In this document: positions 61,669 to 64,000 of the stretch, in pieces
How the letters are laid out: each line of letters begins with the position of its first letter
Position numbering within the stretch: position 1 is the first letter of the stretch
DNA from: Theobroma cacao
Taxonomy: Eukaryota > Streptophyta > Magnoliopsida > Malvales > Malvaceae
Assembly: GCF_000208745.1 (NCBI RefSeq)
Contig: NC_030850.1
Span: 32,604,599 to 32,668,598, forward strand
DNA: 64,000 nt
Reading direction: 5' to 3'
The notes under the pieces: model-generated
What the model saw: only the letters and a program-made list of their open reading frames with translations
The model's database searches: none
What the model was told of the DNA's origin: nothing
Program-made: the position numbers and the translations under genes

Positions 61669-64000
61669 ATGAAGAGATCTTTCAGTGTGAGTTGTTTGAT
61701 CATTGCTTCTCCTGCCCTTGACTTTCTTTTTTTTGTTGTTTTGAAAAAAAAAATTTCTCTGTTGAATGGGTCTTAATTTGTCCCTAGTCATTCTGCTACA
61801 ACACTAAGTGCTTGAACTTTGAACAAGATCTGAACAAAATGTTCAAAATGTGTTATGGGAGAACAGTTTGACTCATCTAAATTCTTTTACACTCGTTACA
61901 AAATTGATTAAGAACATTGTTGGGATCTAAATGAGCGAAATGGTTCTTCTTTTTAGCTTTTATGAGTGTTGTAGACAATTAGTGGTTGTGAGTAAACGCA
62001 TTTAGCTTCTTCCATTTGGGATCAGCTGTTGCTTAGATATCCTTTTTGTAAAATGTAGCCCAGCTTCATCGACTTTTCTGTATATCTGCTAGTTTTATGG
62101 CATGAAATCTGTGAGTCATTTATTATCCATGACTTGGTTGATAAAGTTACTCGCTCACTACTTTTGCATGTTTCTCATTACCAATTTTCAGACTTCGTTT
62201 GATTGGCATTGTTGTTAATCTGGCTTTCATTTTTATTTGAACTCCGAGTTTGTTGAATGGTCAATCAGGAATAACTAAAGAATAAAGGGGAGGAAAGCTG
62301 CTTATTAATCTCTGATTCAACATTCATGATCAATTCTAAAATCATTTATTTTCAGCTGTTGGATGTGCTTCTGCTACTTGCATTTGTCAGTCATACTACA
62401 TGGGCTGTCAAGGGCAGCTTGCATTGCAAACGGACCAACTCAGGCGAGACTCGGCCTCACAGTGTCACTATTACTGAATTTGGCGCAGTTGGAGATGGTG
62501 TCACTCTCAATACGAAAGCGTTTCAGAATGCCATCTTCTATCTCAATTCATTTGCTGACAAAGGTGGGGCCAAGCTTTTTGTCCCAGCTGGCCGGTGGTT
62601 GACAGGAAGCTTCGATCTCATCAGTCACCTAACTTTGTGGTTAGATAAGGATGCAGTAATTCTTGGATCAAAGGTAAGTCCTTAACTTATTTCAAAAGAA
62701 CATTTACCCCTAAGATGTGAAAAGAACATCGCAACCTGGTCGCGTGGTCTTTCCTATGATCCCCTTCTGTCTGGAAATTTTCTTGTATATGGGAACTGTT
62801 GTTACAATGCTATGTAATCAACGTGTTGACACCGGAGAATTTGCATTTGGCTATCTGTAAGCAAGTCAATGCTCTATATGGTGAGCATACTAATTTAGTA
62901 ATGCGAGAATAACATCTCATTTATGATCATTGATGCTCTGCTGCTAGTCTATATGATATTTTTCTGCCTATGCCCAAATTCAACTGGGCATTCCCATCTG
63001 TTGTAAGCCTACTGCTCGAGATGTTTTCTTATCACGTATTGAATAATAGCATATCTTCTGGGTGTTTCAGAATTCTGATGACTGGCCGGTTGTTGATCCT
63101 CTGCCTTCATATGGCCGAGGTAGGGAGTTACCTGGTGGAAGGCATCGAAGCCTCATATATGGACGCAATTTGACTGATGTCATAATAACAGGTTAGTAAC
63201 ATTGATGAAGAAAGCTCTTCCCTGAGCATTTTGTTTCATTTGTTGATGCCATTGGTTCTCCGTGCAGGTGATAATGGAACTATTGATGGCCAAGGCAGTG
63301 TTTGGTGGAACTGGTTCAGAAGTAAAACTCTGAATTATACTCGGCCCCATCTGGTTGAGTTGATGAACTCAACTGGGGTATTAATCACAAACTTGACTTT
63401 CTTGAATTCACCATTTTGGACCATCCACCCAGTATACTGCAGGTTTGTGCTCTTCATTAATATTAGCATGCTCTTCTTGTTTGTTGCAATTAAAGTGTTT
63501 ACATTACCATTTTAGAACAGAACTATTAAGAGTGAAAGCATTTATCAATTAAGTTGAGACTTTTTTTTTTCTTGATGAACAGCCATGTTACAGTCCAGAA
63601 TGTCACAATTCTTGCTCCTCTGGATTCACCAAACACAGATGGGATTGATCCAGGTGAGTTCTATATGCGAACCTGAAAATTCTGTTTGATTCATCAATAA
63701 TAAGTATTCTTGAATGATTGCAATGCAAGCAATTAAAGCTGTAACAACTTTAAAATGTAACAAATTTTGCAAGACGCAAGATTCTACTTTGTAACACATG
63801 TTTGTATCCAAGTGTAATCAACATTCTTGTCTCTATTTTCTACTCCATTTTAACCTCTCATATCTTTCTTACTGATATGTTTGAATACATCCAGATTCTT
63901 CTGATGATGTTTGCATTGAAGACTGTTATATCAGCACTGGCGATGACCTAATTGCCATCAAAAGTGGGTGGGATGAGTATGGCATTTCATTTGCTCATCC
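61669..64000 (+). CDS. GH28 polygalacturonase-like protein, 3' part outside the window
   Basis: Exons: 61669-61686, 62356-62673, 63071-63191, 63268-63442, 63583-63653, 63895-64000 and beyond; the first 238 or so residues are present. GH28 enzymes hydrolyse homogalacturonan in the cell wall. The tiny first exon (MKRSFS) joins in phase to LLDVLLLLAFVSHTTWAVKG, giving a normal secretion signal; starting instead at the ATG 62326 would place polar residues (INSKIIYFQ) before it. Seen: VTITEFGAVGDGVTLNTKAF (right-handed helix start), DGQGSVWWNWFRSKTLNYTR, and catalytic motifs NTDGIDP (Asp230) and STGDDLIAIKSG (Asp251, Asp252). The later GHG and RIK motifs lie past the edge. The form resembles At3g62110, whose substrate is not proven. 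Confidence 0.93.

Noticed and set aside
62326..62355. ATG at 62326 as the polygalacturonase start
   Set aside because: It is inside the probable intron; the upstream exon 61669-61686 gives a better signal peptide and good splice sites.
1..64000. CRISPR arrays, operons, tRNA or rRNA genes
   Set aside because: None seen; repeats present are microsatellites and transposon ends, and the gene structure is eukaryotic.

Overview
This is nuclear genomic DNA from a dicot flowering plant. The evidence is multi-exon genes with GT-AG introns, AT-rich intergenic DNA, a nucleus-encoded chloroplast SecA, a plant DGAT3 and a plant-type ABCB transporter pair. Protein wording suggests a rosid, possibly Malvaceae-like, but I cannot name the species. 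Assembly gaps (runs of N) lie at 4936, 15982-16002 and 21800-21898.

Layout. 1-7295: AT-rich intergenic DNA with microsatellites and no convincing gene. 8360-13637 (+): intact ABCB transporter of the ABCB4/11/21 type, 12 coding exons, 1292 aa. 16133-16417 (+): decayed copy of DGAT3 exon 1. 17212-23894 (+): second ABCB copy with the same 12-exon layout, disabled by an in-frame TGA in exon 8 and a 10-bp tandem duplication in exon 9, with about 1.15 kb of foreign DNA in intron 8. 24226-26468 (-): FAM192A/NIP30-type nuclear protein. 29162-30621 (+): intact DGAT3. 32050-32418: Tourist-like MITE. 32707-34062 (-): intronless PLP enzyme of the L-cysteine desulfhydrase type. 37643-41179 (+): divergent SEC23 COPII subunit. 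42811-47330 (+): cytosolic-type prolyl-tRNA synthetase. 48397-55059 (+): chloroplast SECA1, 20 exons. 55599-56604 (-): L7Ae-family RNA-binding protein. 61669-64000 (+): GH28 polygalacturonase, cut by the window edge.

The genes do not form a pathway; they are mostly housekeeping neighbours. The order is informative. From memory, Arabidopsis carries PG, ProRS, LCD, NIP30 and ABCB21 in one block (At3g62110-62150) and L7Ae, SECA1, SEC23 and ABCB3/5 in another (At4g01790-01830). This window holds both sets interleaved, as expected of an ancestral segment that was duplicated and then differentially lost in Arabidopsis. DGAT3 (At1g48300 in Arabidopsis) is the exception, and it has a relic here too.

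Most notable: the two-lesion ABCB pseudogene, whose stop codon lies in a near-consensus 5' splice site; the DGAT3 exon-1 relic; and a SECA1 intron whose donor reads GA instead of GT. I found no evidence for an entirely new biological system.
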